Assembly (NCBI GenBank): GCA_040007095.1
Contig: JBDTVS010000167.1
Span: 1 to 25,087 of the forward strand
Direction of reading: 5' to 3'
DNA from: JBDTVS01 sp040007095
GTDB taxonomy: Bacteria; Acidobacteriota; Vicinamibacteria; Vicinamibacterales; CAVVIG01
DNA length: 25,087 bases
Shown here piece by piece: positions 6,930 to 17,896 of this stretch. A program made the translations under genes and the position numbers. The notes beneath the pieces are model-generated. The model saw nothing but the letters and a program-made list of their open reading frames with translations. It was not told the origin of the DNA and did not search any database. Positions within the stretch are counted from its first letter, which is position 1. The number at the start of each line of letters is the position of its first letter.

Positions 6930-9485
6930 TTGACCGTCGTCCGCCCCGGGAGCAGGCGATTCGGATTGGCGGTCGGCCTGTGCTACGCCTTGCTTCTCGC
7001 CACTTCCTTCATCGTCCGCAGCTATCGTCGCCCGGCCGGGCACGTCGGTCCGCTCGAACACACCGCGGAGGTGTGGGCAATCGACAGCGGTCGCCTCACG
7101 TCAACGCGAGTGCGAATCGCCTATCGAGAGTTTGGGCCGGATTCCGGAGGCGATGCGGAAACGATCGTCCTTCTGCACGGGAGCCCTGGGCGCAAAGAGG
7201 ACTTCGGCCAGCTCGCACCAGTCCTGGCGCGGAACGCTCGTGTGGTCGCACCCGATCTGCCGGGTTTCGGTTCATCGACGAGGGCGCTGCCCGACTATTC
7301 CTTCCGCGCCCATGGCCTCTACGTGCGTCAACTGCTGGATCATCTCGGCGTGCAACGCGCCCACGTGCTCGGCTACAGCATGGGAGGCGGCGTCGCGCTG
7401 AGTCTCGCCGACGCCGCGCCCACACGCGTGGCATCGCTGACGATGCTCTCGGCCATTGGTGTGGAGGAGATGGAGCTGACGGGCGACTACTACGTCAACC
7501 ACTTCGTCCATGGTGTCCAGCTCGGCGCTCTGTGGATCGCGCGTGAAGGAACGCCCCACATGGGCCTCCTGGACGATGCCGCGCTTGACGTGCCATACGC
7601 GCGGAACTTCTTCGACTCCGACCAGCGGCCGCTTCGGGCTATCCTGCAGCGGGTCGAAGTCCCAACGCTGATCGTCCACGGCCTCGACGATGCAAACGTG
7701 CCGATCGAGGCGGCTCGCGAACATCATCGTCTCGTGCCGCAGAGTGAGCTGCTCACGCTGCCCGGAGACCATTTCCTCGTCTCGACGAAAGCCGCCGACG
7801 TCGGCACAGCCGTGAGCGCGTTCGTGCGTCGCGCGTCGGAAGGACATGCGCCGATGCGGGCTGGCGCTGATCTCGAGCGCGCCCGCCTTGCGACGTTGGC
7901 CTTCGACTCGATGGCGTTGCCGAGAGTCCGGGGGATCGCCGCCGCGGTATTTGGCGGACTGCTGACGGCTGCCGCGTTGGTGTCAGAGAACGTCACGGGC
8001 GCGGCATCAGGCGTGCTCGTAGCGCGCGGCCGCGTCAGTGCGCCGCTGGCGATTGCGGCCTGTGTCATGGGCGCGTTCATGGCCAATGCGTGGCCCTATC
8101 TCAGGCGCCGGCGTATCGAACGTCGCGGGTTCGAGGAGGCTCCCAGCCACTGGCTGATCGCCGTGTCGTGGCTCACATCCGCCGTCCGGACCACGCTGTT
8201 CCTCCTCACGGCGACTGCGGCCAGCTGGCTTCTTTTCCGTGTCACGCCTCTGGCATCATGGCCTCCTTATCCGCGCGCCGCGATCATTGTGGCGCTCGTC
8301 CTCGGCCTGCTGAAAATCGGCCGTGCGGCCGCCACCGAGAAGGGGCGCCGGTTGCTCGTTTCGACGTGGCGGCGCTCCACGCGGTGGGAGTTCTGGCCGC
8401 CCTGGATCTTCTACCCGCCGGTGCTCGCGTACATCGCCTACCTGATGGTGAAGCATCGGAATGCCACGATCTTCACGGCGGCCAATCCCGCCATTCTCGC
8501 CGGCGGTGTCCTGGGTGAATCGAAGTACGACATTCTTCAGGGCCTCGCGGGATCGAGCGACCACGTCGCGCGCGCCTGCCTGATCGACGCGAATCTCAGC
8601 GCGGAGGCCAAGACCATCGCCGCCAGGCGCTTCATGGACGCGCAGTGCTTGACGTTCCCGATTGTCGTAAAACCGAACCATGGGCAGCGCGGTTCGGGCG
8701 TCGTGATCGCCAGCTCAGAGGACGTCTTGGCGCAGTGTCTCGGGCAGTCGGCCGTCGACACGATCGTTCAGGAGTATGTCGGCGGCGCGGAGTTCGGCGT
8801 TTTCTACTACCGGCGGCCGTCGGAGTCACGCGGACACATCTTCTCCATCACCGAGAAACGATTCCCCACGGTCGTCGGGGATGGCCGGCGCACGCTGGAA
8901 GAACTGATTCTTCAGGACGAGCGGGCGGTCTGTGCCGCACGGCTGTATTGCGACCGCCATCGTAACCGGCTGTCGACTGTCCCAACCCAAGGCGAGTCGA
9001 TCACCTTGGCGGAGCTTGGCACGCACTGCCGAGGCGCACTGTTCCTCGATGGTGAGTGGGTTCGAACCCCGGCCCTCGGGGCGCGATTCGACACGATTGC
9101 CAAGGGGTTCGACGGTTTCTTCTTCGGACGATTCGATGTGCGGCTGGAGAGCAGCGCCGATGGCGCGATTGGGGCGTTTCAGACTGGGCACGGCTTCAAA
9201 ATCCTCGAACTCAACGGCGTCACCTCTGAAGCGACCCACATTTATCATCCGGGCACCCCATTGACGACGGCGTATCGCGTCCTGATTCGGCAGTGGCGGA
9301 TCGCCTTCGAGATCGGCGCGGAAAACCGCCGTCGCGGCGCCCCCCAGACGTCTGTCCGCCAGCTGATCCTGCTCTCGCGCGAGTACCTGCGAACGTCCCA
9401 CCGCCATCTTCCTGAATACCCGCCTCAGTCCGCACTGGGACGCCCGCCTGGAGAACGGGCGACCTGTAGCGCCGCCCGGCTGTAA
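6930..9485 (+). CDS. Fusion protein: alpha/beta hydrolase - DedA-like membrane segment - ATP-grasp ligase
   Basis: 851-residue membrane protein with three parts. (1) A signal-anchor helix (11-29) and a Ser alpha/beta hydrolase (about 60-302): HGSPG oxyanion loop at 83-87, GYSMGG with Ser150, acid Asp253 or 254 in HGLDDANVP, base His281 in GDHF. (2) A hydrophobic stretch (about 330-465) whose SENVTGAASGVLVARGRVS (352-370) resembles the start of DedA/VTT proteins, but the usual later part is shortened, so it looks like a remnant. (3) An ATP-grasp domain (about 485-800): EFWPPWIFYPP entry helix, VVKPNHGQRGSGV nucleotide loop (Lys581), QEYV (614-617), GDGRRTLEEL (650-659), metal-binding ILELNG (758-763). 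ATP-grasp enzymes join a carboxylate to an amine or thiol; substrates are unknown. It starts at TTG, supported by GGAGG 8 bases upstream. Last about 25 residues are basic and low-complexity. Confidence 0.88.
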   Translation: MTVVRPGSRRFGLAVGLCYALLLATSFIVRSYRRPAGHVGPLEHTAEVWAIDSGRLTSTRVRIAYREFGPDSGGDAETIVLLHGSPGRKEDFGQLAPVLARNARVVAPDLPGFGSSTRALPDYSFRAHGLYVRQLLDHLGVQRAHVLGYSMGGGVALSLADAAPTRVASLTMLSAIGVEEMELTGDYYVNHFVHGVQLGALWIAREGTPHMGLLDDAALDVPYARNFFDSDQRPLRAILQRVEVPTLIVHGLDDANVPIEAAREHHRLVPQSELLTLPGDHFLVSTKAADVGTAVSAFVRRASEGHAPMRAGADLERARLATLAFDSMALPRVRGIAAAVFGGLLTAAALVSENVTGAASGVLVARGRVSAPLAIAACVMGAFMANAWPYLRRRRIERRGFEEAPSHWLIAVSWLTSAVRTTLFLLTATAASWLLFRVTPLASWPPYPRAAIIVALVLGLLKIGRAAATEKGRRLLVSTWRRSTRWEFWPPWIFYPPVLAYIAYLMVKHRNATIFTAANPAILAGGVLGESKYDILQGLAGSSDHVARACLIDANLSAEAKTIAARRFMDAQCLTFPIVVKPNHGQRGSGVVIASSEDVLAQCLGQSAVDTIVQEYVGGAEFGVFYYRRPSESRGHIFSITEKRFPTVVGDGRRTLEELILQDERAVCAARLYCDRHRNRLSTVPTQGESITLAELGTHCRGALFLDGEWVRTPALGARFDTIAKGFDGFFFGRFDVRLESSADGAIGAFQTGHGFKILELNGVTSEATHIYHPGTPLTTAYRVLIRQWRIAFEIGAENRRRGAPQTSVRQLILLSREYLRTSHRHLPEYPPQSALGRPPGERATCSAARL

Positions 9486-9509
9486 CCTGCCGGCATCGGA
9501 CGCATCAAA
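9481..9509 (+). promoter_or_regulatory. ECF-type promoter P5 (cupin)
   Basis: TGTAACC (9481-9487), 15-base spacer, CATCAAA (9503-9509). The upstream box overlaps the TAA stop of the fusion gene, as P2 does with the MOSC stop. It is the weakest match in the downstream box. The ATG at 9619 is 109 bases downstream. Confidence 0.5.
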
Positions 9510-9618
9510 TCCCTGGACGGCGTGGTTGTTCTAAGCCCGCTCTCTCCGACGGCCCACCGCTGAGCGTTTCGGCGGTGCGGTACACGCTCACCCGCTAACC
9601 GAAGCTTGAGAGGTTTCA

Positions 9619-10119
9619 ATGAACATCGTGACGGCTGTACCGAGGCCGTACTCCCTGGCAAACGCTCGTGGTCTGAGTGAACTCTGGTACTTGCGGGGCC
9701 GGGTCACGATCAAGGTCTTTGGCGAACAGACCGACTACCGGTTCAGCCAGATCGAAACCGAGAGTCCGACCGGCGCCCAGGCGCCCATGCACATTCATCA
9801 CCGGGAGGACGAGACCTTGCTCGTGCTCGAGGGCGACGTGACCGTCTTCGCCGGTACCCAACGTTTCGACCTCTCTCCCGGAGGCTTCACGTTTCTGCCG
9901 AGGGGCATCGCTCATGCCTATTACGTTCGGTCCGCTTCTGCCCGATGGCTCGCCACCCTCTCGCCCGCCGGGTTCGAACAGTTCTTCGTCGAAATCGGCC
10001 ATCCGATTGAGGCGGGAATGGCGAGGCCCCAGTCGATCGTTCCCGATCCGGCAGAGCTGATGAGACGACTCGCCAACTACGGTGTCGACGTCATCGGTCC
10101 TTCACCGTCCCCGTCCTGA
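9619..10119 (+). CDS. Cupin-2 domain protein (quercetin-dioxygenase-like)
   Basis: 166-residue single-domain cupin. Motif 1 has His58, His60 and Glu65 with Gly72 at the expected spacing (MHIHHREDE), and motif 2 has PRGIAH (94-99) with His99, so all four metal ligands are present. Similar small cupins bind Fe, Mn or Ni and range from dioxygenases and isomerases to ligand sensors; the reaction cannot be assigned. ATG preceded by GAGAGG with 6 bases spacing. It is a single-gene unit between its own promoter (9481-9509) and the convergent GMC/VOC operon. Confidence 0.9.
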   Translation: MNIVTAVPRPYSLANARGLSELWYLRGRVTIKVFGEQTDYRFSQIETESPTGAQAPMHIHHREDETLLVLEGDVTVFAGTQRFDLSPGGFTFLPRGIAHAYYVRSASARWLATLSPAGFEQFFVEIGHPIEAGMARPQSIVPDPAELMRRLANYGVDVIGPSPSPS

Positions 10120-10489
10120 TCTCGAGGCCCCGCTCAGGGCAACTGACACCTCGGTGCCTGGCCATCAACGAACCTCTCACTTCATGTGAGCGGAAGGTGC
10201 TGATTGTAGGTCGTTGGCCCCGGTCCCGATTGGCCCCTCCCCCACTCCGGCCCGCGCGGGCATTGTCCCCGTCATGTCGATCCCGGTGCAAACGCTCCTA
10301 CGCAGACGATTCGTCGTAATTTCGTGACGCAGAGCCCGCGAATCGGCGCCTGGACGATTGGCTCGACTACTGGTCTCGTTCTGAAAACAGACCTCTGCCG
10401 GAATTAGCGCGGCTCGTCTTCGGCAGGAATGCGATCAGCCATCAGACCATCAGCCGGTGCGATACCGGGCTCGATGGTGCTGGGTGCGG
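10120..10489. other. 370-base convergent intergenic region
   Basis: Lies between the stops of the cupin (+) and VOC (-) genes. Two small stem-loops are visible: CTCAC/GTGAG at 10176-10190 and CTGCCG/CGGCAG at 10395-10426. Either could help end transcription but neither is followed by a T-run. Short frames here lack a ribosome site or protein similarity; I see no gene. Confidence 0.5.
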
Positions 10490-11554
10490 TCATTTCGCAA
10501 CCAGACGCAAGCCGTGACCGTCTGGATCACGCGTGAGACTTCCCATGCGAAAGCCCAGCGAGGGCGGGATCGCATCCACGACGCCGGGCGAGACGAGCGA
10601 TATTCGATGGTCGCGGGCCATCCCGACCAGGGCGTCCAGCCGTTCGGTGATCAGGGTGGTCTGCCAATGCGCGATGTCGTTCGCGCGCAGGTCAATCGGC
10701 GTCGGGCGGCCATCGCGAGGCGCAAGGTACTCGAGGAGCTCGATGCCGGGGCCCTTTTCTGCCCGGAGCGCCGTGATTCGTAACCGCGCCCCGAACACAT
10801 TGTTCAGGTGTTCCTGCTCGACGTCGTAGTTCTCACTCTCGCCGGCCAGTTGCATACCGAGCGTGTCGCGGTAGAAGCGCAATGAGGCATCAGTGTCGTC
10901 GATGACGATCGCGGAGTGATCGATGCCGAGGAAGACGTCCGTCGAGGCCGCGTGCCATCTGGGCTGTCCCTTGTCGGCCGGAAACGAAATAATCTCGAGA
11001 AAGTGCCGATCGGGATCACGGAAATAGAACGCGCTGATCCCGGCGGCATTCCGGTTCCAGTCGGGAAGACGTTGAGGACCAGTGGACGCATGCTCCACGC
11101 CGTGCTCCCTCAGCAGACGGTAGGCCTTCGTGATGTCGCTTACGACGATCGCGACGTGCTGGAACAACCGATCGTTGGCGCGAACGTCCGCTGGGATCGG
11201 ACGGCCTTTCGGCGCCAGAAACTCGGTCAGCTCAATCTCCTCCGAGCCGAGCCGCAGCCGCACGACCCGACTGCGGGCGCCGAACACACCCGTGAGCAAC
11301 TCGTACGCGCGTCCGGACAGCTCCGTCTCCGACACCTTCACGAACGGCAGCACGCCCGTGTAGAAGGCCAGCGCACGATCCATATCGGAAACGGTCAGGC
11401 CGACGACGTCGACCGCCGTGACCTGCAGCGGGGCGGGGCCATTGGCCGCCGATGTCAACGGCAGCAGCACCGCCAACGCCAGGAGCAGGAGGACGCCGAA
11501 GGCCGCGCTGCGTGAACACCACGTGTGACGTCCGGACGACTGTCCGCCGATCAT
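10490..11554 (-). CDS. Exported protein with two VOC (glyoxalase-fold) domains
   Basis: 354 residues. The N-terminus has a basic region and a long hydrophobic core (19-34) ending LTSAANG, a signal peptide likely cleaved near residue 37, so the protein is probably periplasmic. Two tandem VOC domains follow (about 42-185 and 195-352): GLTVSDMDRALAFYTGVLPF begins the first and GIDHSAIVIDDTDASLRFY the second, with DPDRHFLEI and DPDGHGLRLV at the respective ends. VOC proteins bind a metal and act as lyases, dioxygenases or isomerases, or just bind ligand. Its ATG overlaps the stop of the upstream GMC gene (ATGA, 11551-11554), so it is translationally coupled to it. Export is unusual for VOC proteins. 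Confidence 0.9.
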   Translation of the reverse strand: MIGGQSSGRHTWCSRSAAFGVLLLLALAVLLPLTSAANGPAPLQVTAVDVVGLTVSDMDRALAFYTGVLPFVKVSETELSGRAYELLTGVFGARSRVVRLRLGSEEIELTEFLAPKGRPIPADVRANDRLFQHVAIVVSDITKAYRLLREHGVEHASTGPQRLPDWNRNAAGISAFYFRDPDRHFLEIISFPADKGQPRWHAASTDVFLGIDHSAIVIDDTDASLRFYRDTLGMQLAGESENYDVEQEHLNNVFGARLRITALRAEKGPGIELLEYLAPRDGRPTPIDLRANDIAHWQTTLITERLDALVGMARDHRISLVSPGVVDAIPPSLGFRMGSLTRDPDGHGLRLVAK

Positions 11555-13122
11555 GGCGTGACCTCCAACTGCACGGCCGCTCGCGCGCCTAGCCGCTCGA
11601 GCAGATGGTCCCCCACTCGGAGGGCGTTGGCCATGATGGTCAGCGCTGGATTCACCGCGCCGCTCGATGGGAAGAAGCTGCCATCCACGACGTAGAGGTT
11701 GTCGACGTCGTGCGCCTTGCAGTTCGCATCGAGCGCCGACGTCTTCGGATCCCGTCCAAACCGAATCGTGCCGTTCTGATGTGCGACACCGGCGAGTGGG
11801 ATACGGTTGCCCACGAACAGGTTTCGCGGCACGAGGTGCGGCTGCATGTCGAGGTGTTGCAGCAGGTGCTCCAACTTCTTGATCAGCCGTTTGTGCCCTT
11901 CGTCATTGTTTGGGGTGTAGGACAGGACGATGTGGCCGTTGCGGTCGAGTGTGACGCGATTCTCGGGATCGGGGAGATCTTCGGACGTGAGCCAGAAGTC
12001 GAGCGAATGTTTCGCCATGAGGTCGAGCGTCATCCCAGGCACGATCGCGGGGGCACCGGCGGAGAGCGCAATCGCATCCAGCTTCCCGACAAACGAGATG
12101 TGGCCCATGGGGAAGGGGAAGTCGTCGTCGCCGAAGTAGAAGTCGTTCACGCCCAGAGTCTTCTGGAACACGGTCGGATTCGGCGACTTCGAGATGGCCA
12201 GCAGCACTGAATTGACGTGCCCCATGTAGTGACGCCCCACCACACCCGACGCGTTGGCCAGGCCGGTCGGATATCGGTCGGTGGCCGACCGCAGCAGCAG
12301 GGCCGCTGAATTAATGGCGCCGCACGACGTCACGACGATGTCCCCCGAATAGATCTCTTCCTGGCCCTGGCGCTCGACGGCGACGCCGGTCACCTCCCGG
12401 CCCGACGCGCTGGTCAGCAGGCGGGCGACCTTGGCGTTGGTCAGCAGTTCCACGTTCGGGTGTTCGAGTGCCGGATCGACTGCGATCACCTGGGCATCGC
12501 TCTTGGCGTGTATGACGCACGGGAAGCCGTCGCACGTCTCGCATCGGATGCAGCGGCTCTTCTGCGGGTCCGCTTCGTCCAGCATGATCCCGAGTGGGAC
12601 ATGGAACGGACGGAGCCCGTTGGCCATCAGGTTATCGTGCAATTGCTGAATGCGAGGCTCGTGCTGCACAGCCGGGAATCGGTACGGCGCGCTCGCCCAG
12701 GGCTCGGTCGGGTCGACCCCACGCTCGCCGTGGACCTGATAGAGATATTCCGCCTTCGTGTAATACGGCTCGAGCTCGTCGTAAGCGATCGGCCACGCCG
12801 GCGAGAGGCCGCCGTGATGCCGGATCTCGCCGAAGTCCTTCTGGCGCAGCCGGAAGAGCGCCGCGCCATAGAACTTGGTGTTCCCGCCCACGTAGTAGTT
12901 CGTGTGCGGGTGGAGCGGCTTCCCATCTTTGTCCTGCCACACCTCCTTCGTGTTGTACTTCCCGTCCACGTTGACCGCCCGCGAGCTCCAGTTGTCCTTC
13001 TCGCGCCGGACGTAGTCGCCGCGTTCGAGCAGCAGGATCCGTTTTCCCGACGGCGCGAGGTGATAGGCGAGGGTGCCGCCGCCCGCTCCAGTGCCGATGA
13101 TGATCACGTCGTAATGCGTCAT
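11551..13122 (-). CDS. GMC-family FAD-dependent oxidoreductase
   Basis: 523-residue glucose-methanol-choline oxidoreductase. An N-terminal FAD-binding loop IGTGAGGGTLA (about 8-18) is followed by LLLERGD at the second strand. A Cys-rich segment RCIRCETCDGFPC lies near residue 190 and a C-terminal HQNGTIRFG plus VVDGSFFPSSGAVNPALT carry the active-site His and Asn region. It oxidises an alcohol or sugar; the acceptor is unknown, and no Tat signal is seen, so it is probably cytoplasmic. The ATG at 13122 is chosen over a longer frame: a GGAGA site precedes it and the FAD fold begins at once. It is first in a two-gene unit with the VOC protein, driven by the promoter at 13225-13254. Confidence 0.94.
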   Translation of the reverse strand: MTHYDVIIIGTGAGGGTLAYHLAPSGKRILLLERGDYVRREKDNWSSRAVNVDGKYNTKEVWQDKDGKPLHPHTNYYVGGNTKFYGAALFRLRQKDFGEIRHHGGLSPAWPIAYDELEPYYTKAEYLYQVHGERGVDPTEPWASAPYRFPAVQHEPRIQQLHDNLMANGLRPFHVPLGIMLDEADPQKSRCIRCETCDGFPCVIHAKSDAQVIAVDPALEHPNVELLTNAKVARLLTSASGREVTGVAVERQGQEEIYSGDIVVTSCGAINSAALLLRSATDRYPTGLANASGVVGRHYMGHVNSVLLAISKSPNPTVFQKTLGVNDFYFGDDDFPFPMGHISFVGKLDAIALSAGAPAIVPGMTLDLMAKHSLDFWLTSEDLPDPENRVTLDRNGHIVLSYTPNNDEGHKRLIKKLEHLLQHLDMQPHLVPRNLFVGNRIPLAGVAHQNGTIRFGRDPKTSALDANCKAHDVDNLYVVDGSFFPSSGAVNPALTIMANALRVGDHLLERLGARAAVQLEVTP

Positions 13123-13224
13123 ACCGATTTCTCCAGAAAGCCGCACACGAAGATGCAGCGAACATTGACGAAATAGTGGAGCTTTGCGCACATGACACAG
13201 ATCGGCGCGCGCATGGTCGGTTGG

Positions 13225-13254
13225 TTCGATGCCTGGATCAGTCCGATGGTTTCA
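13225..13254 (-). promoter_or_regulatory. ECF-type promoter P6 (GMC-VOC operon)
   Basis: Minus strand: TGAAACC (13254-13248), 16-base spacer, CATCGAA (13231-13225). ATG 102 bases downstream. It shares the CATCGAA variant and 16-base spacer with P9. Confidence 0.65.
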
Positions 13255-13285
13255 GAGCGCGGCTCGAGACTTCCGCTTCACTCGC

Positions 13286-14092
13286 TCAGGCCGAGCGTGC
13301 GATCCCCGCGGCATCGTCGCCGCAGCCGAAGATGCACGGTCGCCCGTGGGGATGGTGCAGCTTGGCGCAGAGCACTCGTTGCACCCCGAATCGCCGAATG
13401 AACAATTCCGCCGCCAGCAGCATACCGAGCGGAGGCGCCGTGAAGTAGATCCAGAGTCCCAGAAAGTCCCGAGCCAGTAGTGCCGATCCAAACGTCCGCG
13501 CCGGGTTCATGCTCATCCCAGAGAGCGGGGCTTCGATGATGATGTAGGTCCAGACGAGCAGGCCGGCGCTCAGTCCCGTGAAGCGCGCCCAGCGGGGCTG
13601 ATTCGAGACGGTCAACACGGTCAGCATCAGGACCAACGAGATCGCCACCTCGGCCAGGAAGGCGACCACCAGGCCACTCGGTCCAGGCATCGTCGTCACG
13701 TAGTTCACCGATGGGTCCGCAATGATGCCGGGGAGCGCGGCCGCTACAACGCCCAGACCCACGATGGCGCCGGAAAACTGCGCCACGATGTACCCGATCA
13801 GGTCCGGCTGCGCCACCTTTCCCAGCCGAAAGAACGTCAGCGTCACCGCGGGATTCATGTGGGCCCCCGACCGCTGGCCCCACGGTGAATAAATGATCAC
13901 CACCGCGGTCGCGCCCATGGCCAAGCCCATGAGACCGCGCCGAATCAGCTCGTTCGAAATCAGTGCTGCGGCCGGCGAGTTGGGGTAATAGAGGACGGCC
14001 GCGAACGCCGCCGCCGAGGCCATGAAGGTGCCGAGGGCGCCGGCTTCGATCAAGTACTCCGGCCAGTGAAGAGTGTTTCGATGCCAACCCAT
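13286..14092 (-). CDS. Aquaporin / MIP-family channel
   Basis: 268-residue inner-membrane channel with six predicted helices and both pore-forming boxes: SGAHMNPAVT (NPA at 80-82) and SGMSMNPART (NPA at 196-198, Arg199 of the selectivity filter). Length and motifs are typical of water or small neutral solute channels; water versus glycerol cannot be settled by eye. The C-terminal tail carries a Cys/His cluster (CAKLHHPHGRPCIFGC, about 242-257), unusual for an aquaporin and suggestive of metal or redox sensing. An ECF-like promoter ends only 5 bases before this ATG, so the transcript would start at or near the first codon. No Shine-Dalgarno is seen, which agrees with a leaderless message. Confidence 0.94.
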   Translation of the reverse strand: MGWHRNTLHWPEYLIEAGALGTFMASAAAFAAVLYYPNSPAAALISNELIRRGLMGLAMGATAVVIIYSPWGQRSGAHMNPAVTLTFFRLGKVAQPDLIGYIVAQFSGAIVGLGVVAAALPGIIADPSVNYVTTMPGPSGLVVAFLAEVAISLVLMLTVLTVSNQPRWARFTGLSAGLLVWTYIIIEAPLSGMSMNPARTFGSALLARDFLGLWIYFTAPPLGMLLAAELFIRRFGVQRVLCAKLHHPHGRPCIFGCGDDAAGIARSA

Positions 14093-14097
14093 GCCGG

Positions 14098-14126
14098 TTG
14101 GATGCGTGTCGGGCGGTCGGGTTTCG
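14098..14126 (-). promoter_or_regulatory. ECF-type promoter P7 (aquaporin)
   Basis: Minus strand: CGAAACC (14126-14120), 15-base spacer, CATCCAA (14104-14098). Only 5 bases lie between the downstream box and the ATG at 14092, implying a leaderless mRNA. It is back-to-back with P8 in the same divergent gap. Confidence 0.65.
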
Positions 14127-14236
14127 AGTGGGGAATCTGGCCGTCTGCTGATCTGGGACTCTTGCTATTGATTGAGCCATTGACCAGATCGGTGACCAGA
14201 CCAGCAGATGACCCAAATGACTACATTCACCGCGTT

Positions 14237-14265
14237 CGAAACGTCCGCCACCCCGCGGCATCCAA
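14237..14265 (+). promoter_or_regulatory. ECF-type promoter P8 (glucosidase operon)
   Basis: CGAAACG (14237-14243), 15-base spacer, CATCCAA (14259-14265); ATG 52 bases downstream. With no other matching element or clear terminator before 21087, it may drive the whole co-directional run 14318-21036. Confidence 0.65.
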
Positions 14266-14317
14266 CCGGACACACGGTCACCACGTCGCTCCCAGGACAA
14301 GGAGTCGAGAGGCATTC

Positions 14318-16999
<2,682 letters not shown>

Positions 17000-17015
17000 A
17001 GCGTTGCGAGGTGCC

Positions 17016-17444
17016 ATGCCGCTCAAAGCCGTGGAGCTCCACGACGAGTCCAGATGCCAGGAGATCGACGCGTTCCTGGCCGACCGCATCTACGAGTTCA
17101 ATGTCCAGGCCACGGGCTACGCCGACGGCAGGCTCCTGGCCGCCACCATCCGGGACGACGCGGGGGACATCATGGCCGGCATCAATGGTCACACCTGGGG
17201 AGGCTGCTGCGAAATCACGCACGTCTGGGTGCACGAGCGGTATCGCGGTCAAGGCCTGGGACGCGCACTGCTCCACGCCGCGGAATCAGAGGCGGTACGT
17301 CGTGGCTGCGCGCAGGTCGTGCTCCTGACGCACAGCTTTCAGGCACCTCAGTTCTATGAACATCTCGGCTACGACCGGAAGTACGACATCGAAAGCCGAC
17401 CCAGGGGCTACGCCGACATCGTCTATATCAAGCGCCTCGAATGA
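17016..17444 (+). CDS. GNAT-family N-acetyltransferase
   Basis: 142-residue single GNAT domain. The acetyl-CoA pyrophosphate loop is RYRGQGLGRALL, preceded by the beta-4 strand ITHVWVHE, and the C-terminal FYEHLGYD is the usual beta-5/alpha-4 region. The substrate is unknown. The ATG at 17016 with GCGAGG 4 bases upstream is preferred to an in-frame TTG at 17004. It starts 16 bases after the glucosidase stop and is probably co-transcribed with it. Confidence 0.9.
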   Translation: MPLKAVELHDESRCQEIDAFLADRIYEFNVQATGYADGRLLAATIRDDAGDIMAGINGHTWGGCCEITHVWVHERYRGQGLGRALLHAAESEAVRRGCAQVVLLTHSFQAPQFYEHLGYDRKYDIESRPRGYADIVYIKRLE

Positions 17445-17477
17445 AACGATGTCACCTGATGGTGGAGGGTATCAACG

Positions 17478-17735
17478 GTGACGCTCGACATCGGCCAGCC
17501 GATCGTTGCCACCTTCGAGGCGTACGCCTTGGCCGGGGTGGGATTCGCGCTGCTGTTCTTGCCACGCGCTGTCGTGCGGCTTGATCCGAGGGTCGCGGGC
17601 GCGCCGAGAACATTGCGGCTCTTGATTCTGCCGGGCGTCGCGGCGCTCTGGCCGCTGTTTGCCTGGCGGTGGATCACCGGCGCATCGGAGCCGGTCGAAA
17701 CCAACTCGCACGGCGCGAAAGGAGGCGATCGATGA
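17478..17735 (+). CDS. Small two-helix membrane protein
   Basis: 85 residues with two predicted transmembrane helices (about 16-30 and 48-65) separated by a basic loop. GTG start with an ideal GGAGGG 8 bases upstream. No function is assignable by motif. Its position as the first gene of a set with another tiny membrane protein and a ferric-reductase/Rieske protein suggests a subunit or assembly factor of that redox complex (inference). Its stop overlaps the next start (ATGA at 17732-17735). Confidence 0.8.
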   Translation: MTLDIGQPIVATFEAYALAGVGFALLFLPRAVVRLDPRVAGAPRTLRLLILPGVAALWPLFAWRWITGASEPVETNSHGAKGGDR

Positions 17736-17896
17736 TTCGGCCGCTGCGCCGTCGTCACCGGTGGATCATGCCGGGGTTGCTGCTGGTGCTGGCGATGACG
17801 GCGGTGCTGGCGCTCACCCACCCGCAGCCGTCGGCGCGGATGGATGTTTTGTCACGAGAGACCGTCGACCGGCACGCATCGTCGAGGACACGATGA
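17732..17896 (+). CDS. Single-helix 54-residue membrane protein
   Basis: Very short protein: basic N-terminus (MIRPLRRRHRW), one hydrophobic helix (about 13-28) and a polar tail. ATG has AAAGGAGG 6 bases upstream, and it overlaps both neighbours by 4 bases (ATGA at each end), which strongly supports translation. Too short for family assignment; probably a small partner of the ferric-reductase-like protein that follows. Confidence 0.75.
   Translation: MIRPLRRRHRWIMPGLLLVLAMTAVLALTHPQPSARMDVLSRETVDRHASSRTR

Noticed and set aside
10091..10291. Minus-strand 66-codon frame in the convergent gap
   Set aside because: Arg/Gly-rich composition, no ribosome site and overlap with the cupin 3' end.
17441..17477. 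TGAAACG next to the start of the 85-residue membrane protein as another ECF-type promoter
   Set aside because: No MATCVAA box 15 or 16 bases downstream; that position holds the ribosome site GGAGGG.
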